Both the position numbers and the translations under genes were made by a program. From positions 1 through 55,492 of the forward strand of contig NZ_QOHG01000026.1 of assembly GCF_003319125.1 (NCBI RefSeq): DNA of 55,492 nt, written 5' to 3'. Source of the stretch: Blastococcus sp. TF02A-26. Its GTDB lineage: Bacteria > Actinomycetota > Actinomycetes > Mycobacteriales > Geodermatophilaceae. The notes under the pieces are model-generated. The model had not been told where the DNA came from. It searched no databases and was given only the letters and a program-made list of their open reading frames with translations. Shown in pieces: positions 1 through 7,656 of this stretch (the stretch's first letter is position 1; every line of letters starts with the position of its first letter).

Positions 1-126
1 GAATCAGCCCGCCGCAAAGCACTGCCGGGCTGGCTCCACGAGTACAACCATCACCGGCCCCACACCGCGACGGAGAACCGACCGCCCATCACTCGATTGA
101 CCAACCTGTCCGGGCAGTACAGCTAG
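1..126 (+). mobile_element. C-terminal fragment of an IS481-type transposase
   Basis: The frame is open from the window edge for 41 codons and ends in TAG. It reads WLHEYNHHRPHTA and then PPITRLTNLSGQYS, the usual end of IS481/IS3-like DDE integrases (the YN-HRPH segment near the catalytic glutamate helix, then the short P-x-R-L tail). The catalytic core lies outside the window, so intactness cannot be judged. The stop codon overlaps by two bases the stop codon of the convergent methyltransferase gene. That leaves no spacer for the terminal inverted repeat normally found beyond an IS481 transposase, so either the end of the element has been lost or it lies inside the host gene. Confidence 0.75.
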
Positions 127-926
127 CGCAGGGTCGCGAACGCCACCGCTGCCGCCGCGGCCACGCCCAGGGAGTCCACGCCGGCGCGCATGGGGATCCG
201 TGCCCGTACCCGGGCCGCGGCCTGGGCCTCCGGCGTGAGCCCCGGGCCCTCGGCGCCGAGCAGCACCGCCGTCCGCGGGTGCGCGCGCGGGTCGACGTCG
301 GCCAGGTCCACCGCATCGGCGGCGGGAGTGAGCGCCACGGTCAGGTATCCCGCCTCGTGCAGCCGCTCCAGGCCCCCGGGCCAGTCGGGCAGTACGGCGA
401 ACGGCAGCGACAGCACGTGGCCCATCGACACCCGCACCGCCCGCCGGTAGAGCGGGTCGGCGCACTGCGGGTCGAGCAGGAGCCCGTCGACGCCCAGCGC
501 GACCGCCGAGCGGGCGATCGACCCGAGGTTCTCCGCGTCGTTGAGCGCCTCGAGGACCGCCAGCCGCCGGGGCGCGGACGGGTCGGGGCCGGCCAGCACC
601 TCACCGACGTCGGAGGGCGGGCGACGGTCGGCCGAGGCGAGCACGCCCCGGGTGAGCCGGAAGCCGATGACCTCCGACAGCACCCACTTGTCCGCCTCGT
701 AGGCAGCCACTCCCTCCGGCAGGTCCAGGGCGGCCAGCCGGCCCGGCACGCCCAGGACGGCGCGCACCCGGTACGGCGAGGCGAGCAGCCGCTGCACCGC
801 CGGCACGCCCTCGACGATGACCGGCCCGCTGCCCCGGGGCGTGCCGGGCCGCCGGTCGCCGGAGACGAGATCGCGGAAGTCGGCCACCCGCTCGTCGGCG
901 GGGTGGGTGATCGTCTCGGGGGCCAC
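123..926 (-). CDS. SpoU/TrmH-family RNA 2'-O-methyltransferase
   Basis: Predicted to transfer a methyl group from S-adenosylmethionine to a ribose 2'-OH in rRNA or tRNA. The 267-residue protein carries the three SPOUT motifs in order: NDAENLGSIAR at 129-139, LLGAEGPGL at 222-230 and IPMRAGVDSLGVA at 244-256, which form the trefoil-knot cofactor site. The N-terminal 110 residues match the substrate-binding domain of the family (VIVEGVPAVQRLLAS). It is divergent from the flavoprotein gene, with 50 bases between the starts. The exact target nucleotide cannot be read from the sequence. The C-terminus ends naturally in ATLR right against the transposase fragment, so the insertion did not truncate it. 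Confidence 0.9.
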   Translation of the reverse strand: MAPETITHPADERVADFRDLVSGDRRPGTPRGSGPVIVEGVPAVQRLLASPYRVRAVLGVPGRLAALDLPEGVAAYEADKWVLSEVIGFRLTRGVLASADRRPPSDVGEVLAGPDPSAPRRLAVLEALNDAENLGSIARSAVALGVDGLLLDPQCADPLYRRAVRVSMGHVLSLPFAVLPDWPGGLERLHEAGYLTVALTPAADAVDLADVDPRAHPRTAVLLGAEGPGLTPEAQAAARVRARIPMRAGVDSLGVAAAAAVAFATLR

Positions 927-976
927 GCGGAGATCCTCCCCGAGCGGCAGCGGCGTCCTGCCCGCAGGATCAGGCA

Positions 977-1927
977 GTGCCCTCCCCCGTGACCGTCGTC
1001 GGCGGCGGCATCGCCGGGATCGCCTGCGCCCGCGCCCTGACCGCCGGCGGGGTCGCCGTCCGGGTGCTGGACCGCGCGCTGCGCCCCGGCGGCCGCATGG
1101 CCTCCCGCAGCATGCGCGGCGGCCGCGTCGTGGACATCGGCGCCTCCTACCTCACCGCCTCGGCGGCGTCCGAGTTCGCCGGCGTCGTCGAGGGCTGGGT
1201 GGACCGCGGCCTGGCACGGCCGTGGACCGACACGTTCGCCGTCGCCGGCCCCGGCGGGATCGAGCGCACCACCACCGGACCGGTGCGGTACGCGGCGCCG
1301 GGCGGGCTGCGCTCGCTGGTGGCCGACCTCGCCGCCGAGGTCGACGTCCGGCACGAGCACACCGTCGAGCAGGTCCGCTCGGGGCCGACGGTCGACGGCG
1401 AACCGGTGCGGTCGGCCGTCCTCGCCATGCCCGACCCGCAGGCCCGCCGGCTGCTCGACCCGTCGACCGCCGACCGGCTGCTGGGCGACCGCCCGTGGGA
1501 GCCGGCGCTCGCCGTCGTCCTCGCCTTCGACCGGCGTTCCTGGCCGGCGGACCTGCACGGGGTGTTCGTGCACGACGACGCCGCGGTCGCCTGGGTCGCC
1601 GACGACGGCGACCGGCGCGGTGACGGCGCCCCGGTGCTCGTCGCGCACACGACGCCCGAGCTCGCCCGCCGGCACCTCGACGACCCCGAGGCCGCCGCGC
1701 CCGCGGTCACCGCCGCGGTCAGCCGCGTCCTCGGCCTCGACGCCGTCCCGGCGTGGACGACGGTGCACCGCTGGACCTTCGCCCGCCCGGCCGATGCCCG
1801 CCCCGAGCCCTACGGGTTGCTCGACGGCATCGGCGCGTGCGGGGACGGGTGGGCCGCGCCCTCCCGGGTCGAGGCCGCCTGGACCTCGGGCACCGCGCTC
1901 GGCCGCGCGCTGGCCGGGTCCGCCTGA
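977..1927 (+). CDS. FAD/NAD(P)-dependent oxidoreductase, renalase-like
   Basis: A 316-residue flavoprotein of the renalase/amine-oxidase type. The N-terminus holds the dinucleotide-binding fold VTVVGGGIAGIACARAL (residues 5-21), then an acidic end to the second strand (VLDRALRPGGRMASR), typical of FAD-dependent oxidases. The C-terminal part ends with GIGACGDGWAAPSRVEAAW, the second FAD-contact motif with a GD pair followed by a helix. There is no signal peptide, so it is probably cytoplasmic. Its TGA shares one base with the ATG of the next gene, so the two are probably co-transcribed. Start is GTG; a second GTG four codons downstream is possible. Substrate unknown. Confidence 0.82.
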   Translation: MPSPVTVVGGGIAGIACARALTAGGVAVRVLDRALRPGGRMASRSMRGGRVVDIGASYLTASAASEFAGVVEGWVDRGLARPWTDTFAVAGPGGIERTTTGPVRYAAPGGLRSLVADLAAEVDVRHEHTVEQVRSGPTVDGEPVRSAVLAMPDPQARRLLDPSTADRLLGDRPWEPALAVVLAFDRRSWPADLHGVFVHDDAAVAWVADDGDRRGDGAPVLVAHTTPELARRHLDDPEAAAPAVTAAVSRVLGLDAVPAWTTVHRWTFARPADARPEPYGLLDGIGACGDGWAAPSRVEAAWTSGTALGRALAGSA

Positions 1928-2952
1928 TGCCGGCCGGACTCGACCCGCCGCCGGGCCCGGCCGACCAGGCCGTCGAGGAGGAGCGCTCCGACGGCTCGCC
2001 GGTCAGGGTGGGGCTGCGCGGCATCGTGCTGCCCGCACTGGTCGCCGTCGCGCTCGGCGCGCTGCTGATCGCCGTCTACCTGGCGGCCTTCCCCACTGCC
2101 GAGGCGCACGACCTCCCGGTCGGCGTCGTCGGCTCCGACAGCCGCGTGGCCGAGCTGGAGGCGGCGCTGGACCGCGACCGGCCCGGGATGCTGCGCCTGG
2201 AGGAGCTGCCCGACGTCGCGGCCGCCGAGCGGGAGGTGGCCTCCGGAGCTCTGTACGGGGCGCTGGTGCTGGACGGTCCCGCGCCCCAGCTCTTCGTGGC
2301 CGGGGCGCACGGGCAGTCGGTCACCCAGGACCTCACCGAGGCCCTCGGTCCGTCCGCCGGCGCACAGCCCACCGTCACCGACGTCGCCCCGCTGGCCGAG
2401 GGCGACACCCGCGGCCGGGCGATCGACCACACCGCGTTCGGCGTCGTCCTGGGTGGGTTCCTCTTCGGGATCACCAGCTACCAGGTGGCCCCGAAGCTGC
2501 GGCTGCGGTGGCGCCTGGTCAGCGCCGGGCTGTTCGCCGCGGCGGCGGGCCTGGTCGGCGCCTGGCTGTCGGTGGAGGTCACCGACGCCGTCCCCGCCGG
2601 GTTCTGGACCGCGGTCGGCCTGGTCGCCCTGCTCGCCCTCGCCAGCGGCGCGGCGACGGCGCTCGCGCTGCGCCTGCTCGGGGCGATCGGCACCTTCGTC
2701 GCCACCGCCGCGCTGCTCACCGTGGGCGCGGCCACCAGCACCGGCAGCTTCCCCGCGGAGTACCTGCCCGGCTGGCTCGCGCCGCTCGCGGACGTGCTGC
2801 CGCCGGGCGTCGCCGTCCAGGCGCTCCGGGGAGCGGCGTACCTCTCGGGCTCCTCGGTCCCCCGGGGCGTCGTCGTCCTGGCGCTGTGGTCGGTGGTGCC
2901 GTTCCTGGTCGTCGCGGCCCTCGACGCCGTCTCCCGCCGCCGCGCCGCCTGA
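1927..2952 (+). CDS. Membrane protein, YhgE/Pip-like (ABC-2 superfamily fold)
   Basis: A 341-residue protein with one membrane segment near residues 33-52 (IVLPALVAVALGALLIAVYL), a periplasmic-side domain of about 120 residues, and five or so hydrophobic segments in the C-terminal half. This layout is that of YhgE/Pip and ABC-2-type permease relatives (one TM helix, a large extracytoplasmic domain, then a TM bundle). No ATPase is fused, and the ABC gene downstream has its own promoter region, so it is probably not an ABC subunit. The ATG overlaps the stop of the flavoprotein gene (TGATG), the reason for choosing this start. The stop codon is followed after two bases by GAAGGACC, the start of the stop-proximal repeat seen after several genes in this window. 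Exact role unknown. Confidence 0.72.
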   Translation: MPAGLDPPPGPADQAVEEERSDGSPVRVGLRGIVLPALVAVALGALLIAVYLAAFPTAEAHDLPVGVVGSDSRVAELEAALDRDRPGMLRLEELPDVAAAEREVASGALYGALVLDGPAPQLFVAGAHGQSVTQDLTEALGPSAGAQPTVTDVAPLAEGDTRGRAIDHTAFGVVLGGFLFGITSYQVAPKLRLRWRLVSAGLFAAAAGLVGAWLSVEVTDAVPAGFWTAVGLVALLALASGAATALALRLLGAIGTFVATAALLTVGAATSTGSFPAEYLPGWLAPLADVLPPGVAVQALRGAAYLSGSSVPRGVVVLALWSVVPFLVVAALDAVSRRRAA

Positions 2953-2972
2953 AGAAGGACCTGCCCTCTCCT

Positions 2973-3035
2973 CGACGAGATCTGCACAGTCGTCGCCATC
3001 AGCCGCTGATGCCGACGAGTGTGCAGATCTCGTCG
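2973..3035. repeat. 63-bp near-perfect palindrome
   Basis: Two 31-base arms (2973-3003 and 3005-3035) are reverse complements with only two mismatches around a single central base at 3004. The outer 16 bases of each arm pair perfectly (CGACGAGATCTGCACA against TGTGCAGATCTCGTCG). It lies between the membrane-protein stop codon and the operator of the ABC operon. There is no T-run, so it is not a canonical intrinsic terminator, although it would form a very stable hairpin in RNA. Confidence 0.9.
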
Positions 3036-3053
3036 GCGTTGACGCGGTCGCAG

Positions 3054-3092
3054 GAACTCATCTACCGTTGAGTTCATCAGGCGTTGAGTTCC
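3054..3092 (+). promoter_or_regulatory. Putative TetR operator with three half-sites
   Basis: GAACTCA at 3054-3060 and TGAGTTC at 3069-3075 form an inverted repeat with an 8-base spacer. A further copy of CGTTGAGTTC begins at 3082, sixteen bases after the first copy at 3066, giving one inverted and two direct half-sites just ahead of the ABC operon. Size and position fit an autoregulatory site for the TetR protein encoded third in the operon. The ribosome-binding site GGGAGG follows at 3098-3103. Confidence 0.6.
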
Positions 3093-3108
3093 ATTCCGGG
3101 AGGTCTCC

Positions 3109-3834
3109 ATGACCGACGCCGTCACCGTCACCGATCTCGTCGTCGACCGGGGCGCCCGCCGCGTGCTCCCCGGCCTCAGCTGCGCCGTCCCCGCCGCGAG
3201 GGTCACCGGGCTGCTGGGACCCAGCGGCAGCGGCAAGTCCACGCTCATGCGCGCCGTGGTCGGCGTGCAGCGGATCCGCTCGGGACGGGTCACCGTGCTG
3301 GGGGAACCCGCCGGCTCCCCCGCGCTGCGCTCCCGGGTCGGCTACGTCACCCAGGCGCCCAGCGTCTACGCCGACCTGACCGTGCGGGAGAACGCCCGGT
3401 ACTTCGCCGCCCTGTACGGCCGGGGTGCACGGGCGGCCGATGCGGCGATCGCCGACGTCGGGCTCCGCGAGGCCGCCGGGCAGCTGGTCGGCGACCTCTC
3501 CGGGGGTCAGCGCGGCCGGGCGTCCCTGGCCTGCGCGCTGGTCGGCGAGCCGGAGCTGCTGGTGCTCGACGAGCCGACCGTCGGCCTGGACCCGGTGCTG
3601 CGCGTCGAGCTGTGGGACCGCTTCGCCGCCCTGGCCGCGGCCGGGACGACGCTCGTCGTGTCCAGCCACGTGATGGACGAGGCCGGCCGCTGCGACCGGC
3701 TGCTGCTGCTCCGCGAGGGCGAGCTGCTCAGCGACTCCACCCCGGCGCGGCTGCGCGCCGACACCGGCACCGACGACCTCGAGGAGGCCTTCCTCCGGCT
3801 GGTGCGGGCCCGGCAGCAGGAGGTGGCGGCGTGA
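3109..3834 (+). CDS. ABC transporter ATP-binding protein
   Basis: A 241-residue ABC ATPase that would power the ABC-2 permease encoded next. Walker A is GPSGSGKST (37-45), the signature motif is LSGGQRGRAS, and Walker B is LLVLDEPTVGLDP followed by an H-loop in VVSSHVMDEA. The C-terminus (DDLEEAFLRLVRAR) is typical of daunorubicin/multidrug-resistance exporters of the DrrA class. The ATG is preceded by GGGAGG at a good distance. Its TGA overlaps the GTG start of the permease by four bases. First gene of an ABC-permease-TetR operon behind a palindromic operator. Substrate unknown; drug or lipid export is inference from family and context. Confidence 0.92.
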   Translation: MTDAVTVTDLVVDRGARRVLPGLSCAVPAARVTGLLGPSGSGKSTLMRAVVGVQRIRSGRVTVLGEPAGSPALRSRVGYVTQAPSVYADLTVRENARYFAALYGRGARAADAAIADVGLREAAGQLVGDLSGGQRGRASLACALVGEPELLVLDEPTVGLDPVLRVELWDRFAALAAAGTTLVVSSHVMDEAGRCDRLLLLREGELLSDSTPARLRADTGTDDLEEAFLRLVRARQQEVAA

Positions 3835-4598
3835 CCACCGCCCTGAGCCCCCGGCTGACCGGCGCGACCACCGGCCGCGTGCTGCGCCAGCTGCGGCACG
3901 ACCCCCGCACCATCGCGATGCTCACCGTGCTGCCCGGGCTGCTCCTCGGCCTGCTCTACCTGCTGTGGCGCGACGTCCCGACGCCGCCCGGGCAGGAGCC
4001 GGTGTTCGACCGCATCGGGCTGACGATGCTCGGCATCTTCCCGTTCGTGGTGATGTTCCTGGTGACCAGCATCGCGATGCTCCGCGAGCGCACGTCCGGC
4101 ACCCTCGAGCGCTTGCTGACCACCCCGCTCTCGCGGCTGGACCTGCTGCTCGGCTACGGCACCGCCTTCGGCACGGCCGCCGCGGTGCAGGCACTGGTCA
4201 CGGTCGGGCTCGCCACCACGCTGTACGACCTCGACGTGGCCGGCTCCCTGTGGCTGGTCGTGCTCATCGCCGTGGTCGACGCCGTGCTCGGGGTGGCCCT
4301 CGGGTTGCTGGCCAGCGCCTTCGCCACCAGCGAGTTCCAGGCGGTGCAGTTCATGCCGGTCGTCGTCCTCCCGCAGTTCTTCCTGTGCGGCCTCCTGGTC
4401 CCGCGCGAGCAGATGGCGGGCTGGCTGCAGGCCATCAGCGACGTCCTGCCGCTGACCTACGCGGTGGAGGCCCTGCAGGAGGTGGGCACCTCCGCGATCG
4501 CGACGGGGACGATGTGGCGGGACGTCGGCATCGTCGCCGGCGTCGCCGTGCTCGCCCTGTCCCTGGCGGCGGGGACCCTGCGGAGGAGGACCAGCTGA
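3831..4598 (+). CDS. ABC-2 type transporter permease
   Basis: A 255-residue membrane subunit with about six hydrophobic segments: MLTVLPGLLLGLLYLLW near residue 30, FPFVVMFLVTSIAMLRER near 75, and further segments to the C-terminus. The RERTSGTLERLLTTPLSRLDLLLGY stretch (split here as RERTSGTLERLL and TTPLSRLDLLLGY) is the coupling region typical of DrrB/YadH-type ABC-2 permeases. The GTG start lies in a GTGA overlap with the ATPase stop, so translation is probably coupled. It should form the membrane channel with the upstream ATPase. The end overlaps the presumed CTG start of the TetR gene in the same four-base fashion. Confidence 0.92.
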   Translation: MTTALSPRLTGATTGRVLRQLRHDPRTIAMLTVLPGLLLGLLYLLWRDVPTPPGQEPVFDRIGLTMLGIFPFVVMFLVTSIAMLRERTSGTLERLLTTPLSRLDLLLGYGTAFGTAAAVQALVTVGLATTLYDLDVAGSLWLVVLIAVVDAVLGVALGLLASAFATSEFQAVQFMPVVVLPQFFLCGLLVPREQMAGWLQAISDVLPLTYAVEALQEVGTSAIATGTMWRDVGIVAGVAVLALSLAAGTLRRRTS

Positions 4599-5218
4599 GC
4601 GAGACCCGACGGCGCCCCGGCGGACGCCGCCCCGGCAACCCCGGCACCCGCGAGGCGGTGCTGGCCGCGGCCAGGGCGGCGTTCGCCGAGCGCGGCTTCG
4701 ACGGCGCGTCCATCCGGGCGATCGCCGCCGCCGCCGACGTGGACCCGGCGCTGGTGCACCACTACTTCGGCACCAAGGACAAGCTCTTCCTCGCCGCGGT
4801 TGAGGCACCCGCCGACCCGGAGGACTTCGTCCCCGAGGTGCTGGCCGGCGGCCGCGACGAGCTCGGCGCCAACGTCGTCCGGATGCTGCTGCGGGTGTGG
4901 GACGGCCCGGCCCGCCCGGCCGGCCTGGCCCTGGTGCGCTCGGCGGTCGGCAACGAGTGGGGCGCCCGGATGCTGCGGGAGTTCCTGGTCTCCCAGGTGC
5001 TGCGCCGGGTCGTCGGCACGCTCGACCTGCCGCCCGCGGAGGCCGCGGCGCGGGGCTCGCTGGTCGCCTCGCAGCTCGTCGGCGTCGTCATGACCCGCTA
5101 CGTGCTCGGCGTCGAGCCGCTGGCCTCGGCGCCCGCCGAGCAGGTGGTGGCGGCGGTCGGCCCGACGGTGCAGCGCTACCTCACCGGCGACGTCGAGCTG
5201 CCCGGCCGGCGGGACTAG
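4595..5218 (+). CDS. TetR-family transcriptional regulator
   Basis: A DNA-binding repressor of about 207 residues. The N-terminal helix-turn-helix region is clear (AAFAERGFDGASIRAIAAAA, then DPALVHHYFGTKDKLF), followed by a helical ligand-binding domain of the AcrR_TetR_C type. No ATG or GTG lies close upstream of the HTH. The best start is a CTG in a CTGA overlap with the permease stop, preceded by the strong ribosome-binding site GGAGGAGGA at 4582-4590; the next in-frame GTG at about 4660 would cut into the HTH. As the third gene of the ABC operon it probably represses the operator at 3054-3092. Its stop overlaps the convergent thioesterase stop by four bases. Confidence 0.88.
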   Translation: MSETRRRPGGRRPGNPGTREAVLAAARAAFAERGFDGASIRAIAAAADVDPALVHHYFGTKDKLFLAAVEAPADPEDFVPEVLAGGRDELGANVVRMLLRVWDGPARPAGLALVRSAVGNEWGARMLREFLVSQVLRRVVGTLDLPPAEAAARGSLVASQLVGVVMTRYVLGVEPLASAPAEQVVAAVGPTVQRYLTGDVELPGRRD

Positions 5219-6024
5219 CGGGGCAGCCGCGCCAGCTGCCGGCTCTGCGCGACCAGCCGGCCGGTGGAGTCCCAGATCCGGCAGTCCTCGTCGACCCAAC
5301 CGCCGGCCACCTCGGAGTTGACGTTCTCCACCAGGCACCAGCCCGGCGCCGGCAGCGCCCGCACGAGCACCTGCAGCTGCACGGTCGGCGCCCAGCCCAT
5401 CCGCCCGATGGCGAACCCGGCCGGAGGCAGCGCGTCGGCGAACATCAGCAGCGAGAACGGGTCCGGCTCCCCGCCGTCGGCCAGGCGCATCCAGGCCCGC
5501 AGCCGCGGCTCGGCGGCCGGCCGGCCGTGCACGAAGCCCGACGTCGCCGGGTCGAAGCGGATGTCCAGGCGCTGTACCAGCCCCGGCACCGGCACGCCCG
5601 GCGGGCGCAGTGCCGCCGAGCAGTCCTCGGGGGCCGGCGCCTGCGGCATCGGGTTCGCCGACCAGTCGATCGGCTCCTCCCCGAGCGTGGCGGTGGTGAC
5701 CTGCGCGGTCAGGAGCGGGCCGGTCTCGGTCGAGAGGACGGCGGCGGTGTTGGCGAGGGTCCGCCCGGCGGGCGCGGCCATCAGCTCGATGCGGGCCGAC
5801 CCGCCGGCGGCCGCGCGCAGGAAGGTGGCCGACACCGCGACCGGGTGCGGGTGCGGGCTGTCCAGCAGCGCCGCCCGGGCGGCGACCGCCATGAGGTAGC
5901 CGCCGTTGAGGATGCCGCCGCCGACCTCCCAGCCGGGGTCCAGCTCCGCGACGACGCCACCGCCCTCGGCGCGGGAGACGGTCGTCGCACGGTCGAAGGC
6001 ACTGTCGGGGTGGTTCTGCGGCAC
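5215..6024 (-). CDS. Acyl-CoA thioesterase-like protein (double hot-dog)
   Basis: About 269 residues from a GTG start. The N-terminal half has the hot-dog thioesterase signature GGGILNGGYLMAVAARAAL (about 38-56), where the helix caps the acyl-CoA site; the C-terminal half repeats the fold and includes HGRPAAEPRLRAWMR and the closing GWCLVENVNSEVAGGWVDED. This is the layout of TesB-like/4HBT_3 proteins, which hydrolyse acyl-CoA or act on thioester intermediates in fatty-acid metabolism. It is convergent with the TetR gene and divergent from the aldo/keto reductase, whose ATG lies only 27 bases away, so the two promoters must overlap. Substrate chain length cannot be inferred. Confidence 0.83.
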   Translation of the reverse strand: MPQNHPDSAFDRATTVSRAEGGGVVAELDPGWEVGGGILNGGYLMAVAARAALLDSPHPHPVAVSATFLRAAAGGSARIELMAAPAGRTLANTAAVLSTETGPLLTAQVTTATLGEEPIDWSANPMPQAPAPEDCSAALRPPGVPVPGLVQRLDIRFDPATSGFVHGRPAAEPRLRAWMRLADGGEPDPFSLLMFADALPPAGFAIGRMGWAPTVQLQVLVRALPAPGWCLVENVNSEVAGGWVDEDCRIWDSTGRLVAQSRQLARLPR

Positions 6025-6051
6025 GACCGTCAGGGTGCCAGGGTGACTTCC

Positions 6052-7020
6052 ATGGAGTACACGCACCTCGGCCGCAGCGGCCTGTCGGTCTCCCGGCTCT
6101 GCCTGGGCACCATGAACTTCGGCTGGAAGACGCCGGAGGCCGACTCGCACGCGATCATGGACCGCGCGCTGGCCGAGGGCGTGAACTTCTTCGACACCGC
6201 GAACGTCTACGGCCGCAGCGCCGGTCGCGGCCGGACCGAGGAGGTCATCGGCGCCTGGTTCGCCCAGGGCGGCGACCGTCGCGAGCAGACCGTCCTGGCC
6301 ACGAAGGTCTACGGGACCATGAGCGACTGGCCGAACGACTCGCTGCTGAGCGCGCGCAACATCGTCCGGTCGTGCGACGCGTCGCTGCGCCGGCTGCAGA
6401 CCGACTGGATCGACCTCTACCAGTTCCACCACAGCGACCCGGCCACGCCGTGGGACGAGATCTGGCAGGCCTGCGAGACGCTCGTCGCCCAGGGCAAGGT
6501 GCTCTACGTCGGGGCCTCGAACCACGCCGGCTGGCAGCTCGCCACCGGCAACGCGGTCGCCGCGCGTCGCGGCTCGCAGGGCCTGGTCAGCGAGCAGTCC
6601 CACTACAACCTGCTCACCCGGCAGGTGGAGCTCGAGGTGCTGCCGGCCGCCGAGCACCACGGCATCGGGGTCATCCCGTGGAGCCCGCTCGCCGGTGGCC
6701 TGCTGGCCGGCGTGCTCGACGAGTCCGCCGGGGACCGCCGCAAGGACGAGCACGTCCAGAAGCGGATCGAGCAGCACCGCCCGGCGCTGGAGGCCTGGGA
6801 GGCGCTCTGCGCCGAGCTCGGGCACGCGCCGGCCGACGTCGGCGTCGCCTGGCTGCTGCACCGACCGGCGGTCACCGCACCGATCGTCGGGCCGCGGACC
6901 ATGGAGCAGTTCGAGGGCGGCCTGCGCGCGGTCGACATCTCCCTGGACGACGCCACGCTGGCCCGCCTCGACGAGATCTTCCCGGGCTACCGGCCGGCTC
7001 CCATGGAGTACGCCTGGTGA
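6052..7020 (+). CDS. Aldo/keto reductase
   Basis: A 322-residue NADPH-dependent oxidoreductase with a TIM-barrel fold. The catalytic tetrad is visible: Asp48 and Tyr53 in FFDTANVYG, Lys85 in VLATKVYG and a histidine at 126-127 in DLYQFHHSDP. The C-terminal cofactor-binding region is represented by APIVGPRTMEQFEG. The family reduces aldehydes and ketones; this sub-type (YTHLGRSGLSVSRLCLGTM start, split here as YTHLGRSGL and SVSRLCLGTM) resembles general stress or sugar-aldehyde reductases. The ATG is used; an in-frame GTG three codons upstream is an alternative. A tandem 19-base repeat follows its stop codon. Confidence 0.93.
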   Translation: MEYTHLGRSGLSVSRLCLGTMNFGWKTPEADSHAIMDRALAEGVNFFDTANVYGRSAGRGRTEEVIGAWFAQGGDRREQTVLATKVYGTMSDWPNDSLLSARNIVRSCDASLRRLQTDWIDLYQFHHSDPATPWDEIWQACETLVAQGKVLYVGASNHAGWQLATGNAVAARRGSQGLVSEQSHYNLLTRQVELEVLPAAEHHGIGVIPWSPLAGGLLAGVLDESAGDRRKDEHVQKRIEQHRPALEAWEALCAELGHAPADVGVAWLLHRPAVTAPIVGPRTMEQFEGGLRAVDISLDDATLARLDEIFPGYRPAPMEYAW

Positions 7021-7032
7021 CCTGAGCCCGGG

Positions 7033-7074
7033 CGGAATGGCGGTTCTGCACCGCACGGAATGGCGGTTCTGCAC
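7033..7074. repeat. Two tandem copies of a 19-base motif
   Basis: CGGAATGGCGGTTCTGCAC occurs at 7033-7051 and again at 7056-7074 (period 23) between the aldo/keto reductase stop and the convergent phosphodiesterase stop. The copies are identical. There is no stem that would make an obvious terminator. Confidence 0.85.
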
Positions 7075-7086
7075 GCCGACCCCGGC

Positions 7087-7656
7087 TCAGCCGCCCGGGG
7101 GCCAGCCGGCCAGCCGGTCGTGGCGGGCGCCCGGCCCCAGGGTGCTCCGCACCAGCGCGACCTCGGCCACCGACCACTCCGGACCGCGGTAACCGGCCAG
7201 CCGGTCGGCCAGCGTCGCGTCGGCCGGCCGGCCCGGCCGCCACCGGCCGAGCGTCAGGTGCGGGCGGAACGGACGGTCCTCCACGTCCAGCCGCAACGCC
7301 CGCGCCGTCCGACCCAGCCGGGCGGCCAGGGCGGCGAGCGCCTCGACGTCCCCGCCGAGCCCGGCCCAGAGCACCTGCGGACGGCGGACCGAGCCGAACC
7401 GCCCCCCACCGGCCAGGTGCAGCGTCATCGGCGGGGCGGCGGAGACCTCCTCCCCCACCCGCTGCGTCAGCGGCGCCAGCAGGTCCGCGGGCACCGCACC
7501 CAGGAACAGCAGGGTGAGGTGCCAGCGCTCGACCGCGGTCCAGGCGGGCGCGCCGGCCGCCTCGCGCAGCGGCGCCACCGCACCGGCCAGGTCCGCGAGC
7601 GCGGCCTCGGGCGGGGTCACGGCGACGAACAGCCGCAGCGGGGTCGAGGCGGTCAG
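7087..7656 (-). CDS. thpR: RNA 2',3'-cyclic phosphodiesterase (LigT/ThpR family)
   Basis: A 2H phosphoesterase that opens 2',3'-cyclic phosphates on RNA ends. The two HxTx motifs are HLTLLFLG and HLTLGRW, about 80 residues apart, as in ThpR/LigT. The first obvious start (GTG at 7620) would remove the first beta strand, RLFVAV, which is coded just upstream and is normally the very start of the protein. No ATG or GTG precedes it. A CTG at 7656 lies in a CTGA overlap with the stop of the upstream gene and gives a normal-length product of about 189 residues; this is the start used here, with uncertainty. Confidence 0.82.
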   Translation of the reverse strand: MTASTPLRLFVAVTPPEAALADLAGAVAPLREAAGAPAWTAVERWHLTLLFLGAVPADLLAPLTQRVGEEVSAAPPMTLHLAGGGRFGSVRRPQVLWAGLGGDVEALAALAARLGRTARALRLDVEDRPFRPHLTLGRWRPGRPADATLADRLAGYRGPEWSVAEVALVRSTLGPGARHDRLAGWPPGG

